This document shows positions 32,425-44,296 of a DNA stretch of 64,000 nucleotides, in pieces; the stretch's first letter is position 1, and every line of letters starts with the position of its first letter. This DNA is from Agroathelia rolfsii (lineage: Eukaryota; Basidiomycota; Agaricomycetes; Amylocorticiales; Amylocorticiaceae): positions 1,674,001-1,738,000 of the forward strand of contig JABRWF010000007.1 in the NCBI GenBank assembly GCA_018343915.1, given 5' to 3'. The position numbers and the translations under genes were made by a program. The notes under the pieces were generated by a model that saw only the letters and a list, made by a program, of their open reading frames with translations, was not told the DNA's origin and did no database searches.

Positions 32425-35253
32425 ATGGACAAGAACCGCTCAGAACCCCTCTCTATCGAGTCCTTGCTCCAAAAGCAACAAGCTGAACGAGAAGCAGCTT
32501 CAAAGGTCAATCAGGCTCTCTCAAGGTATCTATTCTTCATTCTTATCTCTCTCTCTCTTGTTCTACACAGCCCAAGTTTCTATCAAAGGAAGAGCGCGCA
32601 AAGATTGCCATAGCCAAGCGAGCGCAGGAGATTCGCGAGGAAAAAGAACGTGCTGAACGTGCTCGTCAGGACCGTGAGGCTCTCGAGCGCGAGGCCGACA
32701 CTGTTAGGGCGCAAGAACGTGAACGCGAGCGGGCAAGTAATGGAAGAGGAGGGAGATGTATGCGTTGTATCTTTGGTCGACTCTGTTCCATCTAACTATT
32801 GTGATTTAGACGATGACCGTGACTCGAGATACGGATATTCAGACAAGAACGACAAATACGGCAGACGAGATGGTCGCAGAGACGACAGACGAGATGACCG
32901 TCGGGATGACCGCCGAGATGATCGTCGTGGGGGCTCATCCTCTACCTCCCAACGTGATGGATTTCAAAACGTGCCCACTGGCCCTCGAGCAGACCGTTCA
33001 AAGGGTCCATCCGAGCCTTCCTCTATGCCTCCACCCCCGCCCCCGTCATCGTCATCCACATCTGACCCAACACTATCCGAAGACTCCTCTTCTTTTGTCC
33101 CATCCCTGAGCAACGATGACCTCACCGCTATTCGAAGCCGCTACCTGGGCGTCGACAAGAAAAAGCGCAAGATCCGAAAGATGAACGACCGCAAGTTTAA
33201 TTTCGATTGGGATGCGCAAGACGATACATTTTCGGCGGATGATCGCCTCAGTGTACCTCGTCAGGGTGCTCAGATTATGTTTGGCCGTGGGCACATTGCC
33301 GGCATGGACGATGGTAACGGCGCTGGGCCTGTGGCTCGTAGGCCGACAGTTGACAGCGGGGCTGCTTCTGGAGAGTCGTTGGCCGATGCGTTCGAGCGCA
33401 GGGCGGCTAAGAAGGCCGGATTTGATGAACGGCATTGGTCGGAGAAGAAGCTGGAAGAGATGAAAGAACGAGACTGGAGAATCTTCAGAGAAGATTTCAG
33501 TATTTCGGCAAGAGGTTGGTTTGGGTCAAGGATCGTATGCATTCAATCAGCTCTAACGCATTCATCTAAGGTGGACAGATACCTCATCCCCTTCGCTCAT
33601 GGACGGAATCCAGCATTCCTGCCGCCATCTTGGCTGTCATCGATCAGATAGGCTACAAGGAACCATCTGCTATTCAACGACAAGCGATTCCAATTGGTCT
33701 GCAAAACAGGGACATCATCGGTATTGCAGAAACTGGTTTGTACTTTTTTTTTTTTTTTTTCCTTGTAATAATTTCATGATATACTGAAAACCATCACCAG
33801 GTTCCGGAAAAACGGCATCCTTCGTTATCCCTATGCTTACCTTCATTTCCAACATGCCTCCCTTCACTGAAGAGAACCGCCATCTCGGACCTTATGCTCT
33901 CATCCTTGCCCCAACGCGTGAATTGGCCCAACAGATCGAAACAGAAACACGCAAGTTTGCCACGCCTCTCGGCTTCAAGTGTGTTTCGATCGTCGGTGGA
34001 GTAAGTATTCGGTTCTAACCACATGTGTCATAGATCCTCTCTGACTTCTTGATTTTCTTTTAGCGTGCTGTGGAAGAACAACAATTCAACCTTCGGGAGG
34101 GTGCAGAAATCATCATCGCTACGCCAGGTCGTCTCAAGGATGTCATCGAGCGACACGTTCTTGTACTCTCCCAGTGCCGATACGTCGTCATGGACGAAGC
34201 TGATCGCATGGTCAACCTTGGATTCGAAGCAGACTTGCTCTTCATTCTTGACAAGCTTCCTGCAGAAACGATGGCTGGTGAGGATACTGGCGAGGCTATG
34301 GATGTTGATGGCGAGACAATTATCAAGAAGGGTCGCTCACGGGTGACAACTCTGTTCAGTGCTACTATGCCTCCTGCTGTAGAGAGACTGGCCAGAAAGT
34401 ATTTGAAGAAGCCAGCGATCATCACTATCGGTGAGGCGGGTCGTGCAGTCGACACGGTGGAGCAAAAGGTCGAGTTCGTTATCGGCGAGGAGAAAAAGAA
34501 GTGCGTTTTCTTTGTACACCAATGTGGTCTCTACGATGTTAACTATATACTACAGGCAGAGACTGTTGGAGATTCTCAACAGCGCGCAGTATCAGCCACC
34601 TATCATCGTCTTCGTCAACCAGAAGAAAACCGCGGACATGGTTGCCAAAGATCTCTCTCGTGCAGGCGTACGTTTTCGCTACTTTCATTCTTGTTTTTTT
34701 TTTCTTGCCCTTAATTGTAATCAAACGATATAGTGGAGCGCGGCTACGTTGCATTCAGGCAAGAGTCAGGATGCTCGAGAAGCTGCCTTGCAGTCCCTCC
34801 GGTCGGGCGAATCCGATGTACTTGTCGCAACAGATCTTGCAGGTCGTGGTATCGATGTGCCCGACGTCGGACTGGTTATCAACTTCCAGATGTCTAACAC
34901 GATTGAGGCATACGTTCATCGTATTGGTATGTGTAATATCCTCTTCCGTCTCCAGCCCTACGCTCACGCAATCGCTCTGTAGGTCGTACCGGTCGTGCCG
35001 GCAAGGAAGGCACGGCAATCACGTTCCTCACAAACGATGATGAGGAGGTCATGTATGACCTCAAGCAAGGTCTGTTTATCGCGCTTATAGTGTTCCGGTG
35101 AATGCTAATGTAACAAAAATCCCTTTGTACATGGCAGAAATCTCGAAGAGTCCGGTATCAAAGGTGCCGCCAGAACTGGCCAGGCACGAGGCTGCGCAGC
35201 ACAAGGTGACGAAAGATATGAAGCGCAAACGAGACGGAGAGGATCAGGGTTAA
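32425..35253 (+). CDS. PRP28: DEAD-box RNA helicase Prp28 (U5 snRNP 100K)
   Basis: Spliceosomal helicase that drives the U1-to-U6 exchange at the 5' splice site. Ten exons (32425-32505, 32571-32757, 32810-33514, 33571-33735, 33801-34000, 34064-34500, 34556-34667, 34734-34926, 34983-35069, 35138-35253) give 760 aa. The N-terminus carries the family's [17 protein letters not shown] and [17 protein letters not shown], an Arg/Asp alternating block and [18 protein letters not shown]. Helicase motifs in order: Q motif ([15 protein letters not shown]), I AETGSGKT, Ia [55 protein letters not shown]. The end has [18 protein letters not shown]. Intron 4 contains a long T-run. Identification rests on the N-terminal signatures as well as the helicase core. 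Confidence 0.96.
32867..32930 (+). repeat. RRDD/GRRD codon repeat in PRP28
   Basis: Tandem 12-nt units (cgtcgggatgac-like) encode repeated D-D-R-R, preceded by GRRDGRRD. It gives an alternating-charge stretch like the RS/RD domains of splicing factors. Units differ at third positions, so it is not freshly expanded. Confidence 0.75.
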
Positions 35254-35410
35254 GTGCTTATGCCCTATCGTCTTTTTTTGTATATCTTGCCAGTCGTCAT
35301 AAAATCAAATGCAGTGATTGCTGGTATATGTATATATACTTTGATAATGCTACAAATGCTACCAATTATGTTGTTCTTTTGTTGTTATGCAGAACGCGAT
35401 ACAGCCATGA

Positions 35411-35906
35411 TCATGATCGTGATCGGGACTGGCTAAGGCTTCTCAGGCGTTGTTCGGCCTCGCTCCTTGAGTCCCAACTTTCAGCATACGAATTATCGAC
35501 AATTCCCCGGGCAGCACCTACATCCCGGCGTGTGTCGGTATCTACGCCCTGCTTGGCGTCATCAAGCTCTCGTGATATGTTAGAGCCCGAAACCGACTGG
35601 TCAAAGAGACCTGAGAAAGCTGGGTCCTTTTGGGGAGATTCGGGCCCCGAACGCCAGCCGCCAGACGAAGTTGCTAATTCTCATCATCAGTACCTATTAT
35701 GAAATATGTAAATGGGATTGGTATGAATTGCGTACTATCGTCAGGGGGCGGGTAGTTACCCTCATCCGATGCTGAAGAATCCTTTACGGCTGGAAAGAGA
35801 CAAATATTGTCAGCTTCAACTGAAGCTCCGAGTCTAGGCGTGTGAACTAACATTGGTTCACGAGCGATCCTTTGAAGCCGCTATTGGCACCGTATTCGTC
35901 AGACAT
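35411..35906 (-). CDS. 115-aa disordered protein, function unknown
   Basis: Three exons (35906-35852, 35789-35760, 35673-35411) join in frame to 115 aa; introns are 62 and 86 bp with normal ends. The sequence starts MSDEYGANSGFKGSLVNQ and continues GGWRSGPESPQKDPAFSGLF, SVSGSNISRELDDAKQGVDT and AARGIVDNSYAESWDSR. It ends SEAEQRLRSLSQSRSRS. It is hydrophilic and has no membrane segment or signal peptide. The central part may be helical and the end is SR-rich. I recognise no family. A perfect CRE lies 119 bp upstream. The last exon alone is open for 87 codons with good codon structure, which supports a real gene. Its 3' end is convergent with prp28, 157 bp apart. Confidence 0.65.
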
Positions 35907-37402
35907 TGCAGGAGTTTCAACTGGTGGTAGCAAGAGATAAAGTGGTATAGAGCGTGGTTTAAGTTGAATATCACAGGGACATCGACCAGCCGACGCTTTC
36001 AAGTACTCTGGAGAGGGGCTACTGTGACGTCATTTCCCTTTAGCGCCTCGCTTTCCCCGGAAGTGAGTGTGGGCTGTAGTGGTCATAGACCATGTCATGG
36101 GGCACACAACGACGCTCATGACGTTTCGGTTAGATACAACGGATTCATCTTTCTGATTCAACCCCCTGGATCAAGCATCTGATTTTAAGCTGATCGAGTG
36201 TTGAATACGTTGAATATCGGTTGTAGTCTTGTGGCTTGGTCCACTACAACCAGAAGAACGAGAATCTTCAGTGTAAGGTCTCGTGAGTCTGCAACCACAT
36301 GATTGTTATCATAGACCTGAAGCCCAAATGTATAAAAGGCGTTAGCTCGTGGTGCTGCAGCTGACCGTTCAATAGGCTGGTCAGGGTCTATAGTAGTAAA
36401 ATGATCAGCACTTCTATCATACAACAAATCTATTAGTACCTTATATTAGTCCTCGCAATCCCAGCTAAGGATAACCAGGAGTTATCTTTGATGCTATTAT
36501 AATGATGGTCCGATGAATAGATGCGTCCGTAAAAAGAGTTCAAAGGTGATTACTACCTAGTAGCACCAGCGATCCTATCCGCCTTACTAGTAGCTTCGAC
36601 TAGGATAAATAGAAATGGCACAAATCCAGAAGGCTCTCCTTGATAGCTATTCATAAAACAGCATCGAGCGTTAGCATGTCAAGTTAGCAGCCATGCTAAT
36701 TTTGATCATTTCCTCGTGTATTCCAAGCGTGTCAACCAGATGATCAAAACGCTAAGAAAGGATCAGTCCGAACGAAGCAACGGGTCCGTTCATGTTGCTC
36801 GTGATTGGCCAAGAAAGAGTGTGTTTGACTTGGCCTAAACTACCGATATGTGCGATGTGATTCCAGGGTAGGTCTCGTTGAAGGGCTTGGATTCATGTGG
36901 AAATGATTTTCTTAGGGGTATTAAGTAGTGTCAATTGACGAAATGTTGGCACGTTCATTCTTTTTGAAGCCAGACCTTGTCTTGGCCACAGAAGGGAGAT
37001 GGACCTCTTATGAAGTTGAGAAGATGCGATCAAGGCACGAGCAGTAACAAGCCATATGAAGATACCCAAGATGCTTCAGCCCCTAAATGCAAGCTACCAA
37101 CAGTTTTCGCCCAGTATACACTGCACCACTCTTGAATAGATGCCAAGTCTAAATAATCACAGGAGAAGAGGAGAAACCTCTTAAGCCTGAGTCTGTGCGA
37201 TGATGTGAACCTTCTCAGGTCCATACTGTTACCAAGAAAGAAATATGCAGAATAACACAGCACAAAATGGGGAACCACATAATTGATAGAATATTGATAC
37301 CGGACTCAAAACACGTTTAAACACACTGATTGTCATACTGATGATGTCAAAGCAAACTCTACACGTACATCGAAATTACCAGAGACGATTTCCCATGATC
37401 AT
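35907..37402. other. 1.5-kb stretch without a recognised gene
   Basis: The part near 35910-36130 looks like the promoter of the 115-aa gene (it includes a CRE). From 36180 to 37400 stops are frequent in all frames and no family pattern was found. Minus-strand open stretches at 36185-36427 and 37030-37278 have no recognisable similarity. Confidence 0.4.
36025..36032. promoter_or_regulatory. CRE (ATF/CREB) palindrome upstream of the 115-aa gene
   Basis: Perfect TGACGTCA, 119 bp before the start codon at 35906. This is the binding site of ATF/CREB-type bZIP factors. Functional use is inferred from sequence and position only. Confidence 0.5.
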
Positions 37403-40044
37403 CTAATCCGTCTCGTAAGCTGCAACATGGATGCTGACGCTGCGCCCGCTGGGGTCGGCCGCACACCCCCAATCACCGCGAGGAATCCATCTGATAAAGA
37501 GTACAGAAAAGAACAAAAAAAAAACAGAAACGTAAGTTATCAGCAAAACAGAAAAATTTCTCATATTAATGAATTAGAAAAAGAAATAACAACTCAACAT
37601 ACCTCACTGCTGTCTTCGCTGCGGCCTCGTGCGGGAATAAGGCTATGAGGACGGGCGCGTATCATAGATGCGTTAGAAAAAATAAGGTAATTAATAGAGT
37701 TGAGGGAAATCCAATTACAATCGAATATTTCGCGGATATAGTACGCCTCCTTGGTATCTGGTATGTCAAACGACCAGCGCTGAGAGGCTGTGGCCAATTG
37801 TTCATCGGAAACGACGTTTTCCGCGTGAGCCTTAATCCTGTGGACGGTAGAAGACACGTAAGGAAACAATGTGCGTGAGTAAAAACGACAGTGAAAATAA
37901 GCTAGAAGAAGGAAGAAAAACAAAGAAATGACGGGCGGAAAAGAACAGAGGACGAACCCATCGATCCAAGAATAGCCTACGCCGTCGGAGAATTGCTCTT
38001 TTTGGCGCCAGAGGATAGATTTGGGGAGGTACGGCTTCACGACGGGGTCGGTCGAGATCCACCATCATCATCATCAGTCATTCATCACCACGGTTGGAGG
38101 TCACAAGACCGGTTGTGATTCGCACACACCTTGCCACCTGGCGAACAGTCAAACGCCTTTCTGAGAATGTACTGTTGAATATGAGGTAATTGTCACCGAT
38201 TAGTAACCCTTATTTTATGCATAACAATGACAAAAGGATAAATTTTACCTTTTCCATACGCGGACAGCCATCCTCATCCACCTCTTGCTCTTTGCCCTTT
38301 GTAAACATTTTCTCCTTGGGGTCAACGTTCATGGCAACTTCGAGGAATGCCTTGTCTAGGAATGGGACGCGTGCTTCCAAACCCCATGCCATGGTCGACC
38401 TAAGGGAGCAAGTCATTTGGAGCTAAGACACTAGGTCATACCACGGATGAACGATATACGTACTTGTTGGCGCGCAGACAATCGGCTGTGTGCAGGTTTT
38501 TCACGCGCCTGACACATTCCTGATGAAAAGATGTGCTGTCTGGTGCGGCGTGGAAATAGAGGTAGCCTTGAAAATGAAACTCTCGCATGAGCTACTGGAA
38601 ACGTGATAATGAGACAGGCATGAGAAGGGGAAAACTCACCGCCCAGGATCTCATCGCTGCCTTCACCACTGAGAACCATCTTGACACCCATAGCCTTGAT
38701 CTTGCGACTGAGAAGGTACATCGGCGTACTGGCACGCACGGTTGTGACATCATACGTCTCCAGATGGTAAATGACCTCGGGAATGGCATCAAGCCCTTCT
38801 TGCACTGTGAACACATACTCGTGGTGCACTGTGCCCAAAAAGTGAGCCGCCTTACGGGCTGCCAGCAAATCAGGAGAATTCTCAAGGCCTATCGAAAAGG
38901 AATGAAGCTGTGGCCAGGAAGCCAAAGTAGCTAATCGTTATCCCCACAGTCGTCAGCCAACACAGTTGTAGACTTGGAGCTTGCAGATATGAAATCGATG
39001 AAGATGAACGAACCTTCTTCCGTTACTTCTCCGTTGGGCACGGGAGAGGGCGGGCCGCTGCTAGCCTCCTGAAGTTTCCGTTTACGGAGCTCGTATTGAG
39101 CTTGTTGCACCCTTTCTGTCTCTCTTGCGGCGATGGCCGCGATGAGACTGCTGTCCAATCCACCGCTGAGCAAGACACCGTAGGGAACTTCGGACATTAA
39201 TCGTTTCCTCACGGCAGCCTCCAAACTCTCTCTCAATAGCTTCAGATCCGCTTTGAGAGTGGGGATGACGGCATCTGGGCCTTCACGGTCACCATCCCAC
39301 CAGGTCGGTTGGAAGTAGCGTGTTGTTGAGTCATCCGCGCTATCATAAACGTGTCCCGGCGGGAAGGAGATGATTTTATCACATTCATCGGTGAGTGCCT
39401 TGAGTTCAGAGGCAAAGTAGACGGCTCCGGGACGAGAAGAGGACCAGCCCTGGTAGAGAGTGGTAATTCCAATGGGATCACGTGCTGCAATAATGCGCGA
39501 GGGCGAAACAGTCTCGTCGAGAAGAACGAACGAGAACATGCCATCTAGTTGGCTACAAAGATCTTTGCCATATTTCTTGTACTATAATGCACGATCATGA
39601 TAGCAATTTGAATATGAATCCATGCATATACGGGCAGTAAATCATACTCACAAGAGGTATGATGACTTCACAGTCAGAATGAGTCTTGAATTTGACATCA
39701 GGACCCAAGTTGGCACGAAGCTTGATATGATTGTAAATCTCGCCATTCACAGCCAGGATGGTCTTGCCATCTGGGCTGTACAAGGGCTGGGCACCCGTAT
39801 CTGTTAATATTGTTACTCAGGACATGCAGTGAAGCCGTGAAGTGAAACAGTTTAAAGTATAATGAATGAAAGACTTACCAACACCCACGATGGCCAAACG
39901 TTCGTGGACGAGGACGGATTGCTGGCCAACATAGCACCCCGACCAATCGGGACCCCGGTGTCGGAGGCGTTTTGAACAGGCAATGCATTTAGCACGCTCT
40001 TTTGATGGATTAGCAAGGCCGTGTGCCGCAAAGATACCACACAT
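37403..40044 (-). CDS. ASN1: Asparagine synthetase (glutamine-hydrolysing)
   Basis: Makes asparagine from aspartate, glutamine and ATP. Eleven exons (40044-39879, 39800-39652, 39581-39014, 38930-38640, 38566-38464, 38399-38249, 38171-38130, 38034-37958, 37837-37719, 37642-37603, 37490-37403) give 597 aa. MCGIFA exposes Cys2, the nucleophile of class II glutaminase domains, and the domain continues with [12 protein letters not shown] and VNGEIYNH. The synthetase half has the PP-loop [64 protein letters not shown] and LRKAFD. It ends [20 protein letters not shown] and [10 protein letters not shown] linker ([19 protein letters not shown]) is an insertion next to the PP-loop. The 3' third is split by small exons of 40-150 bp. 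A perfect Gcn4-type site lies 69 bp before the ATG. Confidence 0.95.
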
Positions 40045-41305
40045 GGAGCTCAAGACCAACAGGGGAAGACGCAAGAACAGACGTGGAAGATTGTAGATGT
40101 TGTCGTGTGGAAATGAGTCATGGAGATAAGATCAGAGATTAGATGACACGGTGATTTTTTGTCATGCCATCGGCCGAGGCATCTCCAAGCAAAGAATCCG
40201 AAGCCGCTGGCGGATAGGGACACAGAAGTGACAAGAGATAACAGGAGACAGGGACAGAGAGAGAGAGAGATTGGACAAGCACGATATATGCGCTTGTGTG
40301 TGATTAGAGTAGTGCTATCATCAACAGCAACAGCAACAGCATCATGTCAAACACATGAAGATGCACATGCAGTCTCTAACGTCCGCTGATGTAAGGCTGA
40401 TGACTATCATGACGTCTTAGTAGGAAAGCGATGGAAATACGCAATATGATATGTTCCCGGCTCAACTGTTCCTGTGGCAGTCATCAGTTTACATATTCGA
40501 ACCGGCGATTCATCACAAGAGATAGCGCTAGTTTATATTCTCTCTGTCTGCGATGGTTGCCCCCTACTGGGAGGGAGACAGAGATGGTCAGCAGGGCTGT
40601 CCTCCCTAAGCTCTGCCAGCAGTTACAGTAATGTAAGCGACCTTGCTAAATCGAGTCTCCGTGTGACGTCGTTGTTGTCCCCTGTTGGCGATTGGTCACA
40701 GCCATTCTTGTTGGCCGCAGCAGAGCCCTGGCAAGCCAGCCAGTCAGGCATCCGTGGGATGATGCCATTGTCTCCATGAACGTGTCACAACGTCCGTCCC
40801 CCTCGTCCTCGTAGCTTTCAAGGCTCGGGGAGTAGTAAAAATAATGAAGGCAATTAATAGCCTGCATTGGCTATGCTAATGACTTGTACCGTGGACAAAA
40901 AGGTGAATGGGGCCCAAGGCGGACACAAGGTGCATTTACGCGCGCATGGTCCACCTGTCTCGGGCCACGGAAGTTAAAAATACACTGGCAATCGGGGGGT
41001 CTTGGATTATTATTCACTGAAAAAAAAGGGCTCAGGAGGAGAAAGAGACCCGTCGCGTAAATACGATCCGGCCTTGGTCAGCGGGGCTCCATGCTGCTGA
41101 GTGGCGCGGCGAATGCGGCTCGGAGTAAATGGTTGGTCAGGAGTGATGCCGAGGAACATGCCGACGGCCGGCAGGGTCGGGTGAATCGGTCCGTGGGTGC
41201 GCCCCAAGAGAGAAGAGGGAGTTCAAGGACGACGGGACAGTCGACGACTCGCTCCTCCTCATAACTTCTTGCTCTCTCACTTCTCAAGTCCCTTCATCGT
41301 CGTCC
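40045..41305. other. Divergent promoter region ASN1 / Hal4-like kinase
   Basis: 1.26 kb with a GA microsatellite near 40256-40270, CAACAG repeats near 40322-40340 and the Gcn4 site noted separately. The part near the kinase is GC-richer. No gene seen. Confidence 0.5.
40113..40121. promoter_or_regulatory. Gcn4/Cpc1-type binding site upstream of ASN1
   Basis: ATGAGTCAT is the perfect palindromic general-amino-acid-control element (ATGACTCAT on the other strand). It is 69 bp upstream of the asparagine synthetase ATG. ASN genes are known Gcn4 targets in yeast, so control by amino-acid starvation is likely here. The other divergent gene starts 1.2 kb away. Confidence 0.65.
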
Positions 41306-44296
41306 ATGTCGCCCGCTAAACCGATGGAGTCGCTGGCCGTCGAGCGTGCCCGTTCTCGCTCGTCGTCTCCATCGTCCCCCTTACATCTCACTGACGATGA
41401 CCAGCGTCCCTCGAGTGTCATCTCCGCCTCCGCCTCCTCTGACAGTAACTCCTTCGCATCATCTAGTCAGCTCCGCGTCCAGGACAATGCGGTCTATAAA
41501 CTTGAGGTAACCATCATCATCGCCCTCTTTCTGCTGATGGAAATCTTTATCCTGAATTCTGTATTTGCCCAGCCCGGGAATCACCAACCCCAAGAACGTC
41601 AGTCGCGCTTTCGCTTCCCACGTCGATCCACAGCCTCTCTCCACCCCCCAACAAACATCCAGGGAGGAGGTGCTCACTCTCCCCCTTCACCTTCAGCAGC
41701 TCAGCCTTCGTCGCAACCGCATCCTCCCATTCGCACCCCCTCAGGTACCCACCGAGCTGGGCCTCTGAACGATCTCAAGCGTTTTCTCAACAATCATATA
41801 TCACACTCTCAAAGCTCAAACGGCCCTCTTTCACCGGATCCTAGGCAAGCTCCTAGCAGTACCACCTCTTCTGGATCCCCTGCAGAGCCTGTGGAGGCTC
41901 ATCACCCTGTGACGGAACAACGTCGTGGTCCTGAATTCGACAATCCGCAGACAGACACTCTGTTGCTTCCTTCCACACCTTCTGGGAAATCCAAGCCCGT
42001 CAGAGCGCTGAGCATGTCTCAGAATAAACTGGCTGCGTTCATGCATCGGGACAAGGACAAGGATCATACTTCTGTTGCCTCCTCAAATGGGACTTCCTCG
42101 GCAGTTCCCCCGCCTCCGACGCCCGTCAAGCAGAGCAAGGACCGAACACAGATGGCACCATACAAGTCGTCGTCGCCGTCTAGCTCGTCACAATCCACGC
42201 GTGGCTCTCCCACGGGCAGTCGCGGGGAATTGAAAGCTCCATCCGAGAAAGAAAAGAAACGGAGCGGTGCAAGTACACCGGCCCATCCAGCCCCGCATGT
42301 AATTGCGTCTTTGGCCGAGGCCACCCAGGCCCACCTGTCCAAGAAGTATGGCAAGTGGGGCCGTGTGTTGGGGTCCGGCGCCGGTGGAACGGTCCGTCTC
42401 ATCAAGGCATCATCCAAGAATGGGGGCAACATATTCGCGGTCAAAGAGTTTCGCCCTCGACGGAATAACGAGAGTGAGAAGGAATACGAGAAGAAAGTCA
42501 CGGCGGAATTCTGTGTCGGCAGTACACTCAAGCACCCGAACATCATTGAGACGGTTGATATTGTTTCAGATCACGGCCACTATTATGAGGTTCGCAATTG
42601 TGATATTGCCTCATTCCCTAACTCTTCTCATCCAGGCTCATGATAGGTCATGGAATATGCTCCTTACGATCTCTTCAGCGTCGTCATGTCCGGTAAGATG
42701 TGCCGTCCAGAAATCTACTGTGTCTTCCGCCAAATCTGTGATGGCGTTGAATACCTGCACGAAATGGGCCTGGCGCATCGTGACCTCAAACTGGACAATT
42801 GCGTCATGACGACAAACAACATTGTCAAGTTGATTGATTTTGGGACTGCTACTGTCTTCCATTACCCTGGCGGTACAAACATACAATCGGCTACTGGTAT
42901 CGTCGGCTCGGACCCTTATTTGGCCCCTGAAGTGCTCGGCGGCCAACCTTACGATCCGCGCAAGACCGACGTATGGAGTGTAGCTATCATTTTCATGTGC
43001 ATGATATTGAGGCGCTTCCCTTGGACCATCGCCGACAAGAAGACGGACGCGAGCTACAGGGCTTTCGTTCACGCTCATCCTGATCTGATGGAGAAGCCGC
43101 AACAGCGAGAGCCTAAACGCGGGCAAACCGCACCTCCGTCACCAGATCCACAGACAGACATCGTCTCGTTACCCCCGCGTTCAACATCGCTCCGTGCCAG
43201 TGGTTCTCCACATGACGGTGACCATGCCACATCTTCGAGCAACTCGTCTTCTAGCCTTTCGTCTTCGCCTCACTCGACCACATCGACGCACCTCACCACG
43301 CCACCCACGGATTTGGCTTCCTTGACCCGCAGCCATAGCAGTGATGATACTCATATGACTCCCAAGATGGAAGAAACCCCTTCAAATCGTGCTCGCGCCA
43401 CACTGCAGAGTCCTCCCCTTCCCACGGCTTACTCAACTGCGACACTACCCGCCCTCGATCTCGGGCTGGTGCCGATGGAGAGCCCAGGAGATATGGAGCA
43501 ACATGAAAGGGAGATGGACCCCAGCGTCAGAAAATTTGCGCGTCCCGCCAAGTCAACAGAGTCTCTGCCCACCCGAGAGAGTCTGCTCTACCATCCCGGT
43601 TCCTCATTTGGTCGCCAGTCCGTCCCGCCATCTTTCCACTCCAACATGATTCCAGAGGAGGGCCAGCACATGCGCACGCCAAGATTGCAAGATTCGAGCG
43701 AGCTGCCATCTTTGGATGCTAAGGTTACGGGTGTTATCAGGGAGGAAGGCATCAAGGCCAAGGATTTTGCCCAGTCCACTTCGCCCGCCACTTTGAATGA
43801 AACGACACCTGCCACGCCTACGCCGGCCAAGCCGGAGTGCGAGGAGCCCTCGACCGCTGAAGCAACGCCTGCCCCCAAGAAAGTTGTCTCACGTCGCCAA
43901 CGCTCGGACAGCGTCACGACCTTCCACGGTGGAGGAGCCGAGTCCATCTTCCGTCTTTTGCCCCGCGAGACGCGCCCGGCCTTGCGCCGCATGCTCTTTG
44001 TTGAGCCTTCGTCTAGATGCACGCTGACGGACCTCCTCAAAGGCAAAGGCAAGGGTGGCGCACTCTTGTGCGGTTGTACTCCCGAGAGTATCCGCGGGAA
44101 CAGGGAGGATCGCGCTGACGGCAAGGAAAGCACTGCGGTTAGATGTGTGGATCACGACTGCGACGAGGAAGACGAGGATGACGGCGACGAATGGCTTAAG
44201 AACATCGCTCCTTGCTCAGCGCCTGGCTGCCAGCCACAACATGTGCATATCAAGGTGGCCGTGGAGGAGAAGCCGCATAAGAGGCGGTTCTTCTAG
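41306..44296 (+). CDS. Ser/Thr protein kinase of the Hal4/Sat4 (NPR/HAL) family
   Basis: Fungal-specific kinase; Hal4/Sat4 members regulate ion and nutrient transporters at the plasma membrane. Exons 41306-41506, 41573-42589 and 42647-44296 give 955 aa. The N-terminal 330 residues are Ser/Pro-rich with one conserved-looking piece ([17 protein letters not shown]). The kinase core has the glycine loop [18 protein letters not shown] lysine, [20 protein letters not shown] and LAPEVL. After [17 protein letters not shown] a Ser/Pro-rich insert of about 280 residues splits the C-lobe, which resumes at [18 protein letters not shown]. The end is Cys-rich, then [18 protein letters not shown], a tail I associate with this family. 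Intron 1 (66 bp, no stop) is in frame and could be retained; a second frame over 41565-41768 ([15 protein letters not shown]) also looks coding, so the N-terminal model is less certain. Confidence 0.88.

Noticed and set aside
37427..37648. Plus-strand ORF starting MDADAAPAG
   Set aside because: It lies on the opposite strand of the last asparagine synthetase exons and introns, which fit a conserved protein.
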